Below are positions 53,285-62,666 of a stretch of DNA of 64,000 nt, piece after piece. The notes beneath the pieces are model-generated. The model saw only the letters and a program-made list of their open reading frames with translations. It was not told the origin of the DNA and made no database searches. Every line of letters starts with the position of its first letter. The first letter of the stretch is position 1. The position numbers and the translations under genes were made by a program. The DNA is from Saliniramus fredricksonii (lineage in GTDB: Bacteria > Pseudomonadota > Alphaproteobacteria > Rhizobiales > Beijerinckiaceae): positions 868,001 through 932,000 of the forward strand of contig NZ_FMBM01000002.1 of assembly GCF_900094735.1 (NCBI RefSeq), written 5' to 3'.

Positions 53285-54793
53285 TCAGCGGAAAGGCGGC
53301 TCATCGAAGGAGCGCAGCTTGCGCGAATGCAGCGCCGTACGCTGGCCGCGCAGGATTTCGAGCGTCTCCAGCCCGATCATCAGATGCTCGCCGACAGCGC
53401 GCTGATAGAACGCATTGGCCGCACCGGGCAGCTTGATCTCGCCATGCAGCGGCTTGTCGGAGACGCAGAGCAGCGTGCCGTAGGGCACGCGCAGGCGGAA
53501 GCCCTGGGCGGCGATGGTGCCGCTCTCCATGTCGATGGCGATGGCGCGCGAGATGTTGAAACGGCGTCGTTCCTGGCTCCAGCGCAGTTCCCAGTTGCGA
53601 TCATCATTGGTGACGACGGTGCCCGTGCGCAGGCGCCCCTTGAGCGCCTCGCCGCGCTCGCCGGTGACCTGGCCCGCTGCCTGTTGCAGGGCGATCTGCA
53701 CCTCGGCCAGTGCAGGGATCGGTATATCGGGCGGGACCAGGCTGTCGAGAATGCCGTCCTGGCGCAGATAGGCATGGGCGAGAACGTAATCGCCGATGGT
53801 CTGAGACTGGCGCAAGCCGCCGCAATGGCCCACCATCAGCCAGCAATGCGGGCGCAGAACGGCGAGGTGATCGGTGATCGTCTTGGCATTGGACGGGCCG
53901 ACGCCGATATTGACCAGTGTCACGCCCTCGCCGCAGCCCTCACGCCGCGTCAGGTGATAGGCCGGCATCTGGTGGCGATGCCAGGGCGATTGCGCCATCA
54001 GCGTTTCGGCATCCATCCGCGCAGCCTGTTCGCGTGTGACACTGATGCCGCCCGGCATGACGAGCCGCTCATGCACGCTGTCCTCGCGCTGCAATTCCTC
54101 CAGCGCCCATTGCACGAACTGGTCGACATAGCGGTGGTAATTGGTGAGCAGGATCCAGGGCTGGATGGCGCGCCAGTCGGTGCCGGTATAATGCACCAGC
54201 CGGCGCAGCGAGTAATCGACCCGCACCGCGTCGAAGAGCGAGAGCGGGCGCATCGCGTCCGTGGGCGCATCCCAGACGCTGTCGGCGATCTCGTCCCCGA
54301 CCTGGGTGAGATCGGGGATGGGGAAATGCTGGGCGAGGGCGCTGGCGGAGACGTCGGCCTGGCTGAGTTCGTCGCCGCGATCCAGGACGTAGGGGTAGGG
54401 GATTTCCTGTGCCCCCGCTCCAACCTGAAGCCGCGCGCCGTATTCGTTCACGAGCGGGGTCAGCTGTTCGAGGAGATAACCGGCAAATGCTTCGGGATGC
54501 GTGAGGGTGGTGGCATAGATGCCCGTGCCGAGAAGCTTGGCGAAGGCGCGTTGCGTGCGTGGGGGCTTGGCGCCTTCGGTATAGACAACCCGCAATTCCG
54601 GATACCGGAAGCGCGCGCGCGTCTCCGGATCGGGCGGGACGCCTTCCTTGACAAAGCGCGTGATTGCGCCGCGCAGGGTCTCGGCGGCGTCGTCATAGGT
54701 GCGGCTCAGCGCGTCGATCGCGGCCTGCGGGTCGGCATATTCGGTGAAGGGGGTGCCGTTTGCATCGAAGCTCGTATCCGGTGTCTCGGTCAT
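53285..54793 (-). CDS. amn: AMP nucleosidase
   Basis: 502 aa. It splits AMP into adenine and ribose 5-phosphate. N-terminal AMN-specific domain to about residue 190, then a nucleoside-phosphorylase-like catalytic domain with VNIGVGPSNAKTITDHLAVLRPHCWLMVGHCGGLR (split) and AIDMESGTIAAQGF, the Met-Glu-Ser contact for the ribose. AAGGG 8 bases upstream supports ATG 54793. It lies 26 bases after a small membrane-protein gene, likely in one operon with the biotin carboxylase. Confidence 0.93.
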   Translation of the reverse strand: MTETPDTSFDANGTPFTEYADPQAAIDALSRTYDDAAETLRGAITRFVKEGVPPDPETRARFRYPELRVVYTEGAKPPRTQRAFAKLLGTGIYATTLTHPEAFAGYLLEQLTPLVNEYGARLQVGAGAQEIPYPYVLDRGDELSQADVSASALAQHFPIPDLTQVGDEIADSVWDAPTDAMRPLSLFDAVRVDYSLRRLVHYTGTDWRAIQPWILLTNYHRYVDQFVQWALEELQREDSVHERLVMPGGISVTREQAARMDAETLMAQSPWHRHQMPAYHLTRREGCGEGVTLVNIGVGPSNAKTITDHLAVLRPHCWLMVGHCGGLRQSQTIGDYVLAHAYLRQDGILDSLVPPDIPIPALAEVQIALQQAAGQVTGERGEALKGRLRTGTVVTNDDRNWELRWSQERRRFNISRAIAIDMESGTIAAQGFRLRVPYGTLLCVSDKPLHGEIKLPGAANAFYQRAVGEHLMIGLETLEILRGQRTALHSRKLRSFDEPPFR

Positions 54794-54819
54794 GATGCAT
54801 CCCTTCATGGTCGTGCGCT

Positions 54820-55257
54820 TCAGCTCTCGCCGCAGCGCACCCATTCGATCTCATTCGGGCCGTCGACCATGAAGCGTCGATCGGGCCCGTCGGCGCGCAG
54901 CGTCAATTCGCCCGTCAGGCGGTCGCCGGTTTGCGGATCATGTTCGAAATAGACCAGCGCTCCCATGGAGGCGAAGACACGCATTTCGCGCCATTCACCG
55001 TCGCCTTCCGCCAGCGCGCCATCGCGCAGGAGCATGATGCGCTCCTCCTCGAAGACGATGCGCTCGCGCAGGGCCTGCGGATCGATCGCGGCGCACCACT
55101 GGCCTTCGAGAAAGGCGATCTCCTCCTGTGCGACATCGCAATGTCGCAGGGTCGAATCGCATTCCTGACCGAATTGCTGCAGCAGATAGCCGACATAGGC
55201 GATGATGCCGATCGCGAGGACCAGACCGCCCAGAATCATCGCAAGCCGTTTGCTCAT
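54820..55257 (-). CDS. Small anchored periplasmic protein, unknown
   Basis: 145 aa. One N-terminal transmembrane helix (LAMILGGLVLAIGIIAYVGYL), then a periplasmic domain with four cysteines (QECDSTLRHCD, EGQWCAA, WVRCGES), which could form two disulfides. No family recognised. Its ATG overlaps the stop codon of the carboxylase gene by 4 bases (ATGA), so translation is coupled, though a functional link is not obvious. Confidence 0.7.
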   Translation of the reverse strand: MSKRLAMILGGLVLAIGIIAYVGYLLQQFGQECDSTLRHCDVAQEEIAFLEGQWCAAIDPQALRERIVFEEERIMLLRDGALAEGDGEWREMRVFASMGALVYFEHDPQTGDRLTGELTLRADGPDRRFMVDGPNEIEWVRCGES

Positions 55258-57230
55258 GCCGTATCGCCCTCCTCGAGCACCACCGTGATCCGCGCACCTT
55301 CGCCAACCTGATCACCGATCGCCGCCGCGATCTCGCCGATCACGCCGTCGAGCGGTGCAGTGAGGACGTGTTCCATTTTCATCGCCTCGACCACTGCGAC
55401 GCGTTGGCCCTTCTCGACGCTCTGGCCGGTTTCGACGAAGAGCGCCACCAGCTTGCCGTGCATCGGGGCCTTGATGAGGCCGCCCGCATCGAGATGTTCG
55501 AGATCGACGGCCGTCGGATCATGGATCGCGACGCGTGTCTGGCGCCCCTCACGCAGGACGAGCATGGTTTCGCCAGCCTCGACGACGCTCGCCTCGACGG
55601 CGCCGGGAGGCGATTGCGCGCCCGGCAATTCGAAGGCCGGGCCCTGCGCGTCCCAGGTGAGGGCGCCCTCGACACGGGCGCCGTCCACCATCAACGGCAG
55701 GCCGGTCTGGCGCTGGCCGACAAGCTGGAATCCGTCGCTCGCCCACCACGGCCCTGGGAGATCGCCGACGGCGACGCTGCCCGCGAGCGCGTTGCGGTCA
55801 TGGTCGCGCCGCACCAGAGCGAGCGCCCCCGCCGCGACGGCGATGGGATCGAGCGGGCGTTCCACGGCGCCGAGCTCTTCGAGATTCTGATCGATGAAGC
55901 CGGTATCGAAAGCGCCGTCGCGAAAGGCCTGCGCGTCGACGAGCTTCTTCAGGAAGGCGGCATTGGTGCGCGGGCCTGCGACGAGCGTTTCACCCAGAGC
56001 CCGCGACAGACGATCGAGCGCCTCGTCGCGATCGGCCCCGCGCGCAATGATCTTGGCGATCATCGGATCGTAGAACGGGCTGACCTCGTCGCCGGCCTCG
56101 ACGCCGGAATCGACACGGATACCGAAATCCTCCGGCAGTTCCAGCGCCCAGAGCCGTCCGGTCGAGGGAAGGAAGCCCTTCTCGGGATCCTCGGCATAGA
56201 GCCGCGCCTCGACGGCATGGCCCTCGAGGCGCACCTCTTCCTGCGTGAAGGGCAGAGTCTCGCCATGGGCGACGCGGAATTGCAACGCGACGAGATCAAG
56301 TCCCGTTACGGCCTCGGTCACCGGATGCTCGACCTGAAGCCGCGTGTTCATCTCCATGAAATAGAAGCGGTCGGGCCGCAGGCCCTCGCGGCCATCGGCG
56401 ATGAATTCCACCGTGCCGGCGCCGACATAACCGACGGCGCGGGCGGCCTCGACCGCGGCCTTGCCCATGGCCTCGCGCATTTCCGGTGTCATGCCCGGGG
56501 CGGGCGCCTCCTCGATCACCTTCTGGTGCCGGCGCTGAAGCGAGCAGTCGCGCTCGTTGAGATGCACCACGTTGCCGTGCTGGTCGGCGAAAATCTGGAT
56601 TTCCACATGGCGCGGGGAGAGCACGTATTTCTCGACCAGAACACGTGGATCGCCGAAGGAGGCCTGTGCCTCGCGCATGGCGGAGGCCAGCGCATCATCG
56701 AATTCCGTGGCCTTGTCGACCCGCTTCATACCCTTGCCGCCGCCGCCGGCAACAGCCTTGATCAGCACCGGATAGCCGATTTCATAGGCCTTCTGGCGCA
56801 GAAAATCAGGGTCCTGCTTCGAGCCGTGATAGCCCGGCACGACGGGTACGCCCGCCTTTTGCGCGAGCGCCTTGGCGGCATCCTTGAGGCCCATCGCCCT
56901 GATCGCCGAGGCGGGCGGGCCGATGAAGGCAATGCCGTTCTCGGCGCAGGCCTCGGCGAATTCGGCGCGCTCGGAGAGGAAGCCGTAGCCCGGATGGATG
57001 CATTGCGCGCCGCTTTTGAGCGCCACATCGATCACCTTGTCGATGCGCAGATAGGATTCGGACGCCGGTGCCGGGCCGATCTCCCAAGCCTCGTCGGCCA
57101 TCTGCACGAACAGCGCATCCGCATCCGCCTGCGAATGCACCGCGATGGTGCGCATGCCGAGCGCTTGCGCCGTCCTGATGATCCGGCAGGCGATTTCGCC
57201 GCGATTGGCGATGAGTACCGATTCGAACAC
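55254..57230 (-). CDS. Acyl-CoA carboxylase biotin-carboxylase/BCCP subunit
   Basis: 658 aa. Biotin carboxylase at the N-terminus (ANRGEIACRIIRTAQALGM; KAVAGGGGKGMKRV glycine-rich ATP loop; EMNTRLQVEHPVTEAVTG), and a C-terminal biotinyl domain with the biotin Lys in VEAMKMEHVL. The middle (EVRLEGHAVEARLYAEDPEKGFLPSTGRL) and the GYHG segment best resemble methylcrotonyl-CoA carboxylase alpha, but propionyl- or acetyl-CoA types cannot be excluded. No carboxyltransferase beta gene lies in the window. It starts 85 bases after the FAD oxidoreductase on the same strand. Confidence 0.88.
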   Translation of the reverse strand: MFESVLIANRGEIACRIIRTAQALGMRTIAVHSQADADALFVQMADEAWEIGPAPASESYLRIDKVIDVALKSGAQCIHPGYGFLSERAEFAEACAENGIAFIGPPASAIRAMGLKDAAKALAQKAGVPVVPGYHGSKQDPDFLRQKAYEIGYPVLIKAVAGGGGKGMKRVDKATEFDDALASAMREAQASFGDPRVLVEKYVLSPRHVEIQIFADQHGNVVHLNERDCSLQRRHQKVIEEAPAPGMTPEMREAMGKAAVEAARAVGYVGAGTVEFIADGREGLRPDRFYFMEMNTRLQVEHPVTEAVTGLDLVALQFRVAHGETLPFTQEEVRLEGHAVEARLYAEDPEKGFLPSTGRLWALELPEDFGIRVDSGVEAGDEVSPFYDPMIAKIIARGADRDEALDRLSRALGETLVAGPRTNAAFLKKLVDAQAFRDGAFDTGFIDQNLEELGAVERPLDPIAVAAGALALVRRDHDRNALAGSVAVGDLPGPWWASDGFQLVGQRQTGLPLMVDGARVEGALTWDAQGPAFELPGAQSPPGAVEASVVEAGETMLVLREGRQTRVAIHDPTAVDLEHLDAGGLIKAPMHGKLVALFVETGQSVEKGQRVAVVEAMKMEHVLTAPLDGVIGEIAAAIGDQVGEGARITVVLEEGDTA

Positions 57231-57315
57231 GCGAGTATCCCTGTCGCAGATGAAGCTTCATGTCCTTTGGAAAACGGGAGCGCCGTCAGGTCAAGAGTGA
57301 ACCGGCCCGCACGCT

Positions 57316-58452
57316 TCACGACTTCGTCGGAAGCGCGTCATGATCGAACAGTGCCATGAATTTCCGGTCGATGCGATCCTTGACCAGCCAAGGCAGGCGC
57401 CCGGCGAAAGCGAAGCTGCCGCCGCGTGAGGCGATGGCGCTTCCGTCGCCGGTGGCGATCAGCATCAGCCAGTCCTTTTGTGGTATATGTGGGCTGAGCG
57501 CCTCGCCGCGAACAAGGGCACGAATGTTGCGGCGAAGGGCAGGCCCCTGACGCACGGCGAAGACGCCCGCCTTGGGACGCGGATGCGCGGTCATCGTGGC
57601 ACAATCACCCACGGCGAAGACGGCGTCCTGGCCGCGCACACGCAGATCTTCCCCGATTGCCAGAAACCCGTCCGGCGTGCGTGCGAGATCACCCTCGGCG
57701 AGCACCGCCGGCGCCTGCGCATGCGAGGCGACGAGCACGGCATCGGCAGTGAGATCGCGCCCGTCCACGGTCCTCGCGCCATTGGCGTCGATGCGCGCGA
57801 TGCGGCTGTGCTCATGCACGGTGATCCCGACCCGGCGCAGGGAGCGGCGCAGGAAGAAGCGCGCGGCGGCATTGATTTCCGGCGTGATCTCCTGCGCCGT
57901 CGCCAGCGCCACGTCGATCACGCGGCCATCAGATTCGCGCCGCAATCTGTGCAGCAGCGCGAACGCGAGGCAGGTGCCCGCCGCGCCGCCGCCGATGACG
58001 AGTACCCGGCGCGGGCCGTCCGGGTGTTGCGCCTGGGCGATCAGGCCCTCGAGCTTCGGGATGAGCGATCCGATCGGCTTGACGGCCAGCGCATGCGTGC
58101 GTGAACCATCAATGGCATCAAGATCGGGCGTGATGCCGATATCGATCGAGGCGATGTCGAAGGAAAGATTCTCGCCATTATCCAGCGCGATGCGCTTGTC
58201 CGCGCCATGAAAGCCGGTGGCACGCGCGCGCACGAAATCCGCCCCCGCCGCTTTTGCGAGGCGTTCGAGATCAATATGCATCGCCTCGAAGCCGTAAAGC
58301 CCTGCGATATGCCCGGGCAGCATGCCGGAATAGGGCGAGTAACGCTCCGGCGCGACGAGCGTGATGCGCAACCCCGGTTCCGGATCAAGGGCGAGGCCGC
58401 GCAGCGCAAGCGCATGCGCATGCCCGCCGCCGACGAGAACGAGATGCGTCAT
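57316..58452 (-). CDS. FAD-dependent oxidoreductase of the SelD-N-terminal (NDH-2-like) type
   Basis: 378 aa. Starts MTHLVLVGGGHAHALALRGL: a FAD Rossmann motif with the His-Ala-His signature of the family that in other bacteria is fused to the N-terminus of SelD. Further segments: RYSPYSGMLPGHIAGLYGFEAMHIDL (split), second Rossmann VLVIGGGAAGTCLAFALL, and FAVGDCATMTAHPRPKAGVFAVRQG, the NDH-2-type FAD pocket. It probably oxidises NAD(P)H or a quinol-type partner; function of the free-standing form is unknown. It follows pgi by 13 bases. Confidence 0.85.
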   Translation of the reverse strand: MTHLVLVGGGHAHALALRGLALDPEPGLRITLVAPERYSPYSGMLPGHIAGLYGFEAMHIDLERLAKAAGADFVRARATGFHGADKRIALDNGENLSFDIASIDIGITPDLDAIDGSRTHALAVKPIGSLIPKLEGLIAQAQHPDGPRRVLVIGGGAAGTCLAFALLHRLRRESDGRVIDVALATAQEITPEINAAARFFLRRSLRRVGITVHEHSRIARIDANGARTVDGRDLTADAVLVASHAQAPAVLAEGDLARTPDGFLAIGEDLRVRGQDAVFAVGDCATMTAHPRPKAGVFAVRQGPALRRNIRALVRGEALSPHIPQKDWLMLIATGDGSAIASRGGSFAFAGRLPWLVKDRIDRKFMALFDHDALPTKS

Positions 58453-58465
58453 GACCCGGCCTGCA

Positions 58466-59788
58466 TCACGCTCCGGCACCCTCCACCAGATATTGCTTGG
58501 CGAGCACCTTGCCCTCCTCGACGGCGGGCTGGTCGAACGGGTCGATGCCCAGCGCATAGCCGGTGAGGATTGTCTCCAGCATGAAATGCATCATCAGCGC
58601 GCCGAGATGTTCTTCATCGAGCCGGTCCACATGGATGGTGCGTGTCGGGCGATGATTATGCGCGAGCGTATCCGCCGTGGCGCGTCCCTGCGCTGCCACG
58701 AGATCGCCGATGGTCTTGCCGGCAAAGCCCGGCTCGCCCGCCTTCTCCGCCAGAGCCGCGTCGATCTTCGGACCCTTGCCGGCGCAATCGGTCGTGATCA
58801 CGGTGAAGATCTTGTCATTCGGGCCGGCGAGATAGAGCTGCAATTGCGAATGCTGGTCGACCGGGCCGATGGCGGCGACGGGCTGCGAGCCCTTGCCGTC
58901 CTTGCCCAGACTCTCGGCCCAGAGCTGCACCCACCAGCGCGTGAACCGCTCCAGCCGGTCGGCATAGGCCATGGTGACGCAGACCGCCTTGCCCTCCAGC
59001 GCGGCGGCTGTCATCAGGGCGGCGCCGTTTGCCACGGGGATGTCCCTTGCCGGCAGTTCTCCGGCCCGGATCGGCGCATAGACCGAAGCGGCGCCCCGGC
59101 GGATCGCAGCGATGTCGAGCCCCATCACCGCTGCGGGCAGGAGCCCCACATTGGTCAGCGCCGAGTAGCGCCCGCCGATGCCGGTATGGTGTTCGAGGAA
59201 GGGCGCGCCCTCCGGCTCCAGCAGATCGCGCAGGGCATTCCTGGTATTCTCCTTGCGCGGCTCTGACAGACCGAAGACATGCTCGCCGATCTTCAGGCCC
59301 GCATCGGACAGCGCACGCATCACGGCCATTGTCTGCATCAGCGTCTCGCCGGTGCTGCCGGATTTCGAGATCGCGACGAACCGGGTCGTGGCCAGGGGCA
59401 GCGCCTCGAGCCCGCGCCCGAAGGTGGCCGGGTCGAGGTTGTCGAAGAAATGGATGCGCGGCCCGTCGGCAAGGCGCCCGAGTCCGGGAACCATGTAATC
59501 GGCGAGCTGGGCCAGTGTCTGACCACCGAGGCTCGATCCGCCGGTACCGAGAAAGACCACGTCGCTCGCGCCGTCGCGCAGCGCGCGGGCAGTCTTTTCG
59601 ATCGCCTCGAAATCACCGGTCTCATCGGGAAGGGCAAGCAGAGCAAGCTTACCGGATGCTTCCTCGTCGCGCAGGCGCTGGAGCTCGGTCTCGGTGACGG
59701 AAAGTGCCGCCTCGATGGCGGTGCGCGGGATGCCGGCCCCACCCATCGTATTGCCCATCGCCTGCTCGATCGATTGCCGCAAAGCCAT
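58466..59788 (-). CDS. pgi: Glucose-6-phosphate isomerase, short form
   Basis: 440 aa, the short bacterial form. It interconverts glucose 6-phosphate and fructose 6-phosphate. SIS-domain motifs: VFLGTGGSSLGGQTLAQL, AISKSGSTGETLMQTM, IGGRYSALTNVGLLPA (catalytic Glu/Lys region follows), and QLYLAGPNDKIFTVI; the C-terminal IDPFDQPAVEEGKVLAKQY contains the conserved Gln-Pro-x-Val-Glu and Lys. AGGAGG 8 bases upstream makes ATG 59788 secure. Confidence 0.95.
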   Translation of the reverse strand: MALRQSIEQAMGNTMGGAGIPRTAIEAALSVTETELQRLRDEEASGKLALLALPDETGDFEAIEKTARALRDGASDVVFLGTGGSSLGGQTLAQLADYMVPGLGRLADGPRIHFFDNLDPATFGRGLEALPLATTRFVAISKSGSTGETLMQTMAVMRALSDAGLKIGEHVFGLSEPRKENTRNALRDLLEPEGAPFLEHHTGIGGRYSALTNVGLLPAAVMGLDIAAIRRGAASVYAPIRAGELPARDIPVANGAALMTAAALEGKAVCVTMAYADRLERFTRWWVQLWAESLGKDGKGSQPVAAIGPVDQHSQLQLYLAGPNDKIFTVITTDCAGKGPKIDAALAEKAGEPGFAGKTIGDLVAAQGRATADTLAHNHRPTRTIHVDRLDEEHLGALMMHFMLETILTGYALGIDPFDQPAVEEGKVLAKQYLVEGAGA

Positions 59789-59824
59789 ATCTGAAAACCT
59801 CCTGTGACCGATGCGAATGGTGAC

Positions 59825-59872
59825 GCTTCACAACCGCGCCGCCAATGCGGGAAAACCCGGTTATCGTGAAGC
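59825..59872. terminator. Hairpin upstream of pgi / after the M16 pair
   Basis: GCTTCAC (59825–59831) pairs with GTGAAGC (59866–59872), and the adjacent AACCG (59832–59836) with CGGTT (59858–59862) leaving a 3-base bulge. It lies between the end of the second M16 gene and pgi and may separate the transcripts. Confidence 0.4.
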
Positions 59873-59910
59873 TTCGACCTCGACAACGCGCGCCGCTGCC
59901 AAAGGATGCA

Positions 59911-61197
59911 TCAGTCGCCCGCAAGTCCTTCGGGCCGGCCGGCCACGACGACGAGCATGCGCCCGTCGCCGAGCACGCGCTCGGCTGCGCGCATCACGTC
60001 ATCGTGCGAGACCGCCGAGACCAGCGCGTTGCGCCGCGCGATATAGTCGATGCCCAGCTCCTCGAAGGCGATCTGGGCGAGTTGCTGGGCGATCTTGGTC
60101 GAGGTGTCGAAGGCGAGCGGGTAGGAGCCTGTCAGATAGGCCTTGGCCTTCGTGAGTTCCTCCGCGCTCGGTCCCTGCGTCTTGAGCTTGTCGATCTCGC
60201 CCGCGATCACCTCCAGCGCCTCTGCGACGCGCTCGTTCTTGGTCGCGGTGAAGCCCCATGTCATCGCGGCGCCGCGCAGGCTGACGAGGCCCGTGCCGAC
60301 CGAATAGGCCAGCCCGCGCTTCTCGCGCACCTCCTGGAACAGCCGCGAGGTGAAGACGCCGCCGCCCAGCATGTGGTTGAGCACGAAGGCGGGGATGAAA
60401 TCGGGATCACGCCAGCCGATTCCGTTCATGCCGAAACGGATCACGGATTGCGGCACGTCGAGATCGACGACCCTGCGCGTGCCGAGGCCGGCCAGTGTCG
60501 CCGCCGGTGGCGCGGTGATCTGCGCCGTTGCCGGCAGATCGCCGAATACCCCGTCGACCAGCGCAATGATCTGCGCCTCGTCCAGCGCCCCGACGACGGC
60601 GACCTTCAGGTTGTTGCGGGCGATCAGCTTGCCGTGTGCCGCGACGAGGTCGTCGCGCGTGATCGCCTCGACGCTTTCCAGCGTGCCCGCATTGGGCATG
60701 CCGTAGATGTGGCCGGGGAAAGCGGTGGCGAAGAAGGTCCTGGTGGCGCGCACGCCGGGATCGTTCTGCTGATAGCGGATGCCCGCCGATGTCTGCGCCC
60801 GCACCCGGGTGATCGCCTCCTCGTCGAAGCGTGGCTCGACCAGAGCCAGCCGCGTCAGGGTGATCGCCGCGTCGAGATTGCGCGTCAGCGTGCGCAGGCC
60901 GCCGCTGATCGAATCCTGGCCGGCATTGAAGGAGAGCTCGATCGCCGCTTCGGCGAGCTTTTCCTGATAGGCGTCGGACGGGTAGGGGCCGGCCCCCTCA
61001 TCCAGCAATTGCGCCATCATCTGCGCGGTGCCGGGCCGATCCATCGGATCCTGCGAGGCGCCGCCCTCGAAGATGAAAGACATGGCGGCGACAGGGACGA
61101 CCTGCGAATGCACCGCCCAGACTTCGATCCCCGCCGGCGTGACGAGCCGCTCTGCGCGGGCCGGGGCGGTGGAGACGGGTTCGACGGCGATGGTCAT
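59911..61197 (-). CDS. M16 peptidase family protein without the catalytic HxxEH
   Basis: 428 aa. M16 fold (IFEGGASQDPMDRPGTAQMMAQLLDEGAG aligns with the active-site segment, but His and Glu are replaced by Gln/Met/Leu). The Arg-x-Tyr substrate-gate string is kept as REKRGLAYSVGTG. It is therefore the non-catalytic partner of a heterodimer, as in known bacterial M16B pairs, with the gene upstream supplying activity. No signal peptide is visible. It follows the catalytic gene by 52 bases. Confidence 0.9.
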   Translation of the reverse strand: MTIAVEPVSTAPARAERLVTPAGIEVWAVHSQVVPVAAMSFIFEGGASQDPMDRPGTAQMMAQLLDEGAGPYPSDAYQEKLAEAAIELSFNAGQDSISGGLRTLTRNLDAAITLTRLALVEPRFDEEAITRVRAQTSAGIRYQQNDPGVRATRTFFATAFPGHIYGMPNAGTLESVEAITRDDLVAAHGKLIARNNLKVAVVGALDEAQIIALVDGVFGDLPATAQITAPPAATLAGLGTRRVVDLDVPQSVIRFGMNGIGWRDPDFIPAFVLNHMLGGGVFTSRLFQEVREKRGLAYSVGTGLVSLRGAAMTWGFTATKNERVAEALEVIAGEIDKLKTQGPSAEELTKAKAYLTGSYPLAFDTSTKIAQQLAQIAFEELGIDYIARRNALVSAVSHDDVMRAAERVLGDGRMLVVVAGRPEGLAGD

Positions 61198-61249
61198 GCT
61201 TGGCTCCCGGGGAGGCTTCGACAGCAGGCGCGGATTCGGGCGGGCGTAT

Positions 61250-62572
61250 TCAGTCGGACTTGAGCAGATGGCCGGTCACGGCGCGGCGCGGCACGAGATA
61301 GCGCGCCGCGACATCGGCCAGTTCCTCGCGCGTGACCGCCTCGATATCGCGCGGCCAGCGGCGCACGGATTCGATGGTCTCGCCGATTGCGAGGGCCGAT
61401 CCGTAGATGCGTGCCAGCGAGGTCTGGCTGTCGGCGGCGTAGGTGGTCTCGGCGATGAGCTGCGTCTTGGCGCGCGCGATCGATTTCTCACCGAGCGCCT
61501 CATCCGGGATCGCGGCGATGGCGCGGTCGAGCATCTCCTCGAGCTGGTCGAGGCTCACTTCCGGCGTGGGCACGGCGTAGAGGGCAAAGCGTGTCTCGTC
61601 GCGCGCCGAGGACATGTACCAGGCCCCCGCATTCACCGCGACGCCGCGCTCCAGCACCAGTTTGCGATAGAGATAGGATGTCGGCCCGCCGCCGATCAGC
61701 TCGGCCAGCACCTCGAGCGCGAAGGCGTCGCGGCCCGGCGCGGTGAGGGCGGAGGGGGTGAGATAGAGACGCTGCATCAGCGGCTGGTCGACACGCGGAT
61801 CGGCAACGGACACACGCCGCATGGCGCGCGGATCCGGCTCGCGCGGGCGCACACGCTCGGGGCGCGCGCCCCGTGGCGCGATCTGCCCGTAGCTGGCCTC
61901 GGCGAGGCGGCGTACCGCATCCGCCTCGACATCGCCGGCCACGACGAGAATGGCGTTTTCCGGCGTATAGAAGCGCTTGTAGTAATCGAGCGCATGCGCG
62001 CGATCGAGCGTTTCGATCTCGTGCATCCAGCCGATGATGGGGATGCCGTAGGGGTGATGCACGAAGAGCGAAGAAGCCATTGCCTCGGAGAGCTGCGCGC
62101 CCGGATCGGTCTCGACGCGCATGCGGCGCTCTTCGAGCACCACATCACGCTCTGGCGCCACCACCTCGTCGGTGAGCACGAGATTGGCCATGCGGTCGGA
62201 TTCGAATTCCATCAACGTGGCGAGATGCTCCTTCGCGACGCGCTGGAAATAGGCAGTGTAATCGTATGACGTGAAAGCGTTTTCCTGGCCGCCCAGGCTG
62301 GAGACAACCTGCGAGAACGCGCCCGCCGGATGGCGCTCGGTGCCCTTGAACATCAGATGTTCGAGGAAATGCGCGATGCCGGATTGCCCGATCGGATCAT
62401 CGGCGGAGCCGTTGCGATACCAGATCATGTGGGTGGCGACGGGTACGCGCCGATCCGGGATGACGACGAGATCAAGGCCGTTATCGAGACGGCAGGTGCT
62501 GATATCGGGGCCCGGCGTGTCATGCTCTCCAGAAGCGTGGCGCTGGATGGCGGCGGCCGGGTGCACGGACAT
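61250..62572 (-). CDS. M16 zinc peptidase (catalytic subunit)
   Basis: 440 aa. Zinc motif GIAHFLEHLMFKGT (HxxEH) with the distal Glu in DVVLEERRMRV. Pattern of a bacterial M16B processing-peptidase-like enzyme; partner is the downstream inactive homologue. Start ATG 62572 with GGAGAG ~9 bases upstream; TTG 62590 is in frame. Substrates unknown, likely short peptides. Lies in the lspA–exported protein–M16 cluster. Confidence 0.93.
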   Translation of the reverse strand: MSVHPAAAIQRHASGEHDTPGPDISTCRLDNGLDLVVIPDRRVPVATHMIWYRNGSADDPIGQSGIAHFLEHLMFKGTERHPAGAFSQVVSSLGGQENAFTSYDYTAYFQRVAKEHLATLMEFESDRMANLVLTDEVVAPERDVVLEERRMRVETDPGAQLSEAMASSLFVHHPYGIPIIGWMHEIETLDRAHALDYYKRFYTPENAILVVAGDVEADAVRRLAEASYGQIAPRGARPERVRPREPDPRAMRRVSVADPRVDQPLMQRLYLTPSALTAPGRDAFALEVLAELIGGGPTSYLYRKLVLERGVAVNAGAWYMSSARDETRFALYAVPTPEVSLDQLEEMLDRAIAAIPDEALGEKSIARAKTQLIAETTYAADSQTSLARIYGSALAIGETIESVRRWPRDIEAVTREELADVAARYLVPRRAVTGHLLKSD

Positions 62573-62666
62573 GGTGGCGTCTCTCCACAAACAAAAAAGC
62601 GAGTCGCTGCATCGGCGACTCGCTGGAAGATAGGGGCGTATCCGCCCCGGGGGAAGTGCCCTGATA

